Shown piece by piece: positions 60,350 to 64,000 of a DNA stretch of 64,000 nucleotides. The notes under the pieces were generated by a model. It was not told the origin of the DNA. It was given only the letters and a program-made list of their open reading frames with translations, and ran no database searches. The position numbers were made by a program, and so were the translations under genes. The stretch covers positions 1,943,001 through 2,007,000 of the forward strand of contig BROG01000029.1 of assembly GCA_030159075.1 (NCBI GenBank). Direction: 5' to 3'. Positions within the stretch are counted from its first letter, which is position 1. The number at the start of each line of letters is the position of its first letter. The stretch comes from Atrina japonica (lineage: Eukaryota > Mollusca > Bivalvia > Pterioida > Pinnidae).

Positions 60350-62130
60350 GGATACATACACTCTCTGGAGTGATACATACACTCTCTGGAGTGATACATA
60401 CACTCTCTGGAGTGATACGTACACTCTCTGGAGTGATACGTACACTCTGGAGTGATACATACACTCTCTGGAGTGATACGTACACACTCTGGAGTGATAC
60501 GTACACTCTCTGGAGTGATACGTACACACTCTGGAGTGATACGTACACTCTCTGGAGTGATACGTACACTCTCTGGAGTGATACATACACTCTCTGGAGT
60601 GATACCTACACTCTCTGGAGTGATACCTACACTCTCTGGAGTGATACGTACATTCTCTGGAGTGATACGTACACTCTCTGGAGTGATACATACACACTCT
60701 GGAGTGATACATACACTCTCTGGAGTGATACGTACACACTCTGGAGTGATACATACACACTCCGGAGTGATACGTACACACTCTGGAGTGATACGTACAC
60801 ACTCTGGAGTGATACGTACACACTCTGGAGTGATACGTACACTCTCCGGAGTGATACGTACACACTCCGGAGTGATACGTACACACTCCGGAGTGATACA
60901 TACACTCTCTGGAGTGATACGTACACTCTCCGGAGTGATACATACACTCTCTGGAGTGATACATACACTCTCCGGAGTGATACGTACACTCTCTGGAGTG
61001 ATACATACACTCTCCGGAGTGATACATACACTCTGGAGTGATACATACACTCTCTGGAGTGATACATACACACTCTGGAGTGATACATACACTCTGGAGT
61101 GATACATACACTCTCTGGAGTGATACATACACACTCTGGAGTGATACATACACTCTCTGGAGTGATACATACACTCTCTGGAGTGATACATACACTCTCT
61201 GGAGTGATACATACACACTCTGGAGTGATACATACACACTCTGGAGTGATACATACACACTCTGGAGTGATACATACACACTCTGGAGTGATACATACAC
61301 TCTCTGGAGTGATACCTACACTCTCTGGAGTGATACCTACACTCTCTGGAGTGATACGTACACTCTCTGGAGTGATACCTACACTCTCTGGAGTGATACG
61401 TACACTCTCTGGAGTGATACCTACACACTCTGGAGTGATACGTACACTCTCTGGAGTGATACCTACACACTCTGGAGTGATACGTACACTCTCTGGAGTG
61501 ATACGTACACTCTCTGGAGTGATACGTACACACTCTGGAGTGATACATACACTCTCTGGAGTGATACTTACACTCTCTGGAGTGATACATACACTCTCTG
61601 GAGTGATACTTACACTCTCTGGAGTGATACATACACTCTCTGGAGTGATACATACACTCTCTGGAGTGATACATACACTCTCTGGAGTGATACATACACT
61701 CTCTGGAGTGATACCTTTTACACAAACTGGAGTGATACGTACACTCTCATATTGATTTTGTACACACTTTGAGTGACACATACACTCTGGAGTGATTCTT
61801 ACACTTTTCTTTTTTAAGATTAAAGTAAAGCCAAATATATATACACTCTCTGGAGTGATACGTAACTCTCTGGAGTGATACATACACAGTGGGAAATGGA
61901 GTGAACGTACACCTCTGGAGTGATACGTACACTCTCTGTAGTATACGTACACTCTCTGGAGTGATATTACACTCTCTGGAGTGATATATATCTATATATA
62001 TACATACACACTCTGGAGTGATACGTTTCACTTTCTGGAGTGATACATACACTCTCTGGAGTGATACATATACTCTCTGGAGTGATACATACACTCTTTA
62101 GAGTGATACATACACTCTCTGGAGACACTA
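60350..62130. repeat. 21-bp minisatellite (~66 clean units plus degenerate edge)
   Basis: The unit reads ACTCTCTGGAGTGATACATA plus C. The main variants are CTCC versus CTCT before GGAG and GATACG versus GATACA, GATACC or GATACT. CTCCGGAG and, nearly, CTCTGGAG are palindromes. Because 21 is a multiple of three and the unit lacks stops in several frames, open frames up to 472 codons arise on both strands; these are not genes. From 61736 on, units decay and foreign pieces are mixed in. Confidence 0.97.
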
Positions 62131-62439
62131 CATTATTGCCTTTTTATGCTTAAATACTCTTATTTAAAAAAGAGTTTTTGTAACTCTCATAGTGATGGGA
62201 TAAACCTCTGAACACATAGTAACCTCTTTCTTTCTTTCATTTTCTTTTTTAAGATTAAAGTAAAGCCAAATATATATGGGCCTTTTTGTCAACATAAAAT
62301 GGCACATACTTCTACAGTGGGAAATCAGTGAATCCCATCGCTGGTCCCTATGTATATTCTATCGTCTCTGATTTTTTGATTGTCTCATGAAGAGGAAATA
62401 TATATATATATATTCAAGGTATATCTATATGTGATATAT

Positions 62440-64000
62440 TTAAACATATAAGTAATAAGTATGAAGTGTATATAAAGCATCGTGACACTAAAAGTGTGAA
62501 GTGTTTTTATGCTTCAATAAATATATACATTGAGAGAGTAACATCACTCTGATAAGTGAAAGTGGATAAAATCTGAAAATAGTGTGAAGTCGTTTAATAA
62601 TCCCTCAATCGTGATTACATTTGACAGTGTTTAAATTTACAAAGTGTAAGTTTGCAAACATGATTTAAAGAATTTTGATCCTGTAAAAGTTCCGTGTGTG
62701 TCCATTTTTCATAAGTGTAAAGTTTTTATTGTCTCGTGATAAGTGAAATAGTGCCTTAAATTCATCGTGATAAGATGTGAAGTGTTTAAACACCAAAGTA
62801 ATAAGTGTGAAGTGTTTAAACATCATCGTGATAAGTGTGAAGTGTTTAAACATCATCGTGATAAATGTGAAGTGTTTAAACATCATCGTGATAAGTGTAA
62901 AGTGTTTAAACATCATCGTGATAAATGTGAAGTGTTTAAACATCATCGTGATAAAAGTGAAGTGTTTAAACTTCATTGTGTAAGTGTGAAGTGTTTAAAC
63001 ATCATCCTGTAAAGTGTTTAAACATCATAGTGATAAGTGTAAAGTGTTTAAACATCATCGTGATAAGTGTAAAGTGTTTAAACATCATCGTGATAAGTGT
63101 GAAGTGTTTAAACATCATCGTGATAATTGTGAAGTGTTTGAATATAATCGTGATAAGTGTGAAGTGTTTAAATATCATCGTGATAAGTGTGAAGTGTTTA
63201 AACATCATCGTGATAAATGTGAAATGTTTAAACATCATCGTGATAAGTGTAAAGTGTTTAAACATCATTGTGATAAGTGTGAAGTGTTTAAACATCATTG
63301 TGATAATTGTGAAGTGTTTGAATACATCATCCTGTGAAAATGTTTAAACATCATCATGATAAGTGTGAAGTGTTTAAACATCATCGTGATAAGTGTAAAG
63401 TGTTTAAACATCATCGTGATAAGTGTAAAATGTTTAAACATCATCCTGTAAATGTGAAGTGTTTAAACTTCATTGTGATAAGTGTGAAGTGTTTAAACAT
63501 CATCCGTGATAAGTGTGAAGTGTTTAAACATCATCGTGATAAATGTGAAATGTTTAAACATCATCGTGATAAGTGTAAAGTGTTTAAACATCATTGTGAT
63601 AAGTGTGAAGTGTTTAAACATCATTGTGATAATTGTGAAGTGTTTGAATATCATCGTGATAAGTGTGAAATGTTTAAATATCATCATGATAAGTGTGAAG
63701 TGTTTAAACATCATCGTGATAAGTGTAAAGTGTTTAAACATCATCGTGATAAGTGAGAAATGTTTAAACATCATCGTGATAAATGTGAAGTGTTTAAACT
63801 TCATTGTGTAAGTGTGAAGTGTTTAAACATCATCCTGTAAAGTGTTTAAACATCATCGTGATAAGTGTAAAGTGTTTAAACATCATCGTGATAAGTGTGA
63901 AGTGTTTAAACATCATCGTGATAAGTGTGAAGTGTTTAAACATCATCGTGTAAAGTGTTTGAATTTAATCGTGTTAAGTGTGAAGTGTTTAAATATCATC
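62440..64000. repeat. 30-bp minisatellite, continues past the window end
   Basis: The unit reads GTTTAAACATCATCGTGATA, then AGTGTGAAGT. The GTTTAAAC palindrome occurs in most units. Clean copies run from about 62770 to 64000, with decayed copies from 62440. Blocks of several units recur: 63181-63324 equals 63507-63650 almost exactly, and 62957-63030 recurs at 63785-63858. Open frames on both strands are repeat artefacts. Confidence 0.96.

Noticed and set aside
60307..62094. Long open frames (up to 472 codons) on both strands
   Set aside because: They follow the 21-bp repeat period, show only MYHSREC, VCITPES or YTLWSDT type repeats, exist in several frames at once and have no promoter or splice context.
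62665..63811. Open frames of 80-140 codons in the 30-bp array
   Set aside because: The period is a multiple of three and all three frames are open; no independent coding signal.

Overview
The window is eukaryotic, AT-rich, intron-rich animal DNA. A bivalve mollusc is the best fit, and a pteriomorph (pearl-oyster or oyster type) is plausible. This rests on split genes with GT-AG introns, tRNA-derived SINEs, Penelope-, DIRS- and L1/Tx1-type retroelement remnants, many small inverted-repeat elements, long minisatellites, and one gene built like a shell-matrix (shematrin-type) protein. The species assignment is inference. No bacterial features, rRNA genes, CRISPR arrays or operons were seen.

Layout. 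(1) 1-16134, + strand: the 3' part of ANKS3 (ankyrin repeats plus SAM domain, a ciliary scaffold). Ten exons join in a single frame and encode the last 831 residues; the 5' exons lie before the window. Its introns carry a 979-bp pogo/Tigger-like element, smaller MITEs, SINE pieces and a 30-bp minisatellite. (2) 16135-28045: about 12 kb without a recognisable gene, holding ANKS3 3'UTR, minisatellites of about 52, 88 and 39 bp, a piggyBac-type MITE, a twin MITE and microsatellites. (3) 28046-31034, - strand: a three-exon GT14 (GCNT-like, core-2 type) glycosyltransferase that keeps eight cysteines but lacks the SPDE motif bearing the catalytic glutamate. (4) 31035-36247: repeats, including an L1/Tx1-type LINE 3' end and a tRNA-SINE with a perfect target-site duplication. 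(5) 36248-40800, + strand: a small TATA-driven, four-exon gene for a secreted, cysteine-rich, VWC-like protein with a strongly basic tail. (6) 40801-50536: repeats only, including a 34-bp-TIR element with a nested tRNA-like piece, a DIRS-like RT remnant and a long hairpin-rich element. (7) 50537-51737, - strand: a TATA-driven gene for a secreted protein with Trp/Asp repeats, a Gly/Phe/Asn-rich body and a KKKKSVY tail. (8) 51738-60300: decayed Penelope-like and L1/Tx1-like retroelements and TA arrays. (9) 60350-64000: two adjacent minisatellites, a 21-bp repeat that is open in several frames and a 30-bp repeat with higher-order structure that runs off the window.

The genes do not form a pathway. 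The two secreted-protein genes share an architecture (TATA box, tiny first exon, signal peptide) and could both be mantle-type products, but this is inference. The observations most worth checking are the array of PP1-docking-like RVxF motifs in the ANKS3 linker, the GT14 enzyme without its catalytic glutamate, and the WW-G-DD repeat protein.
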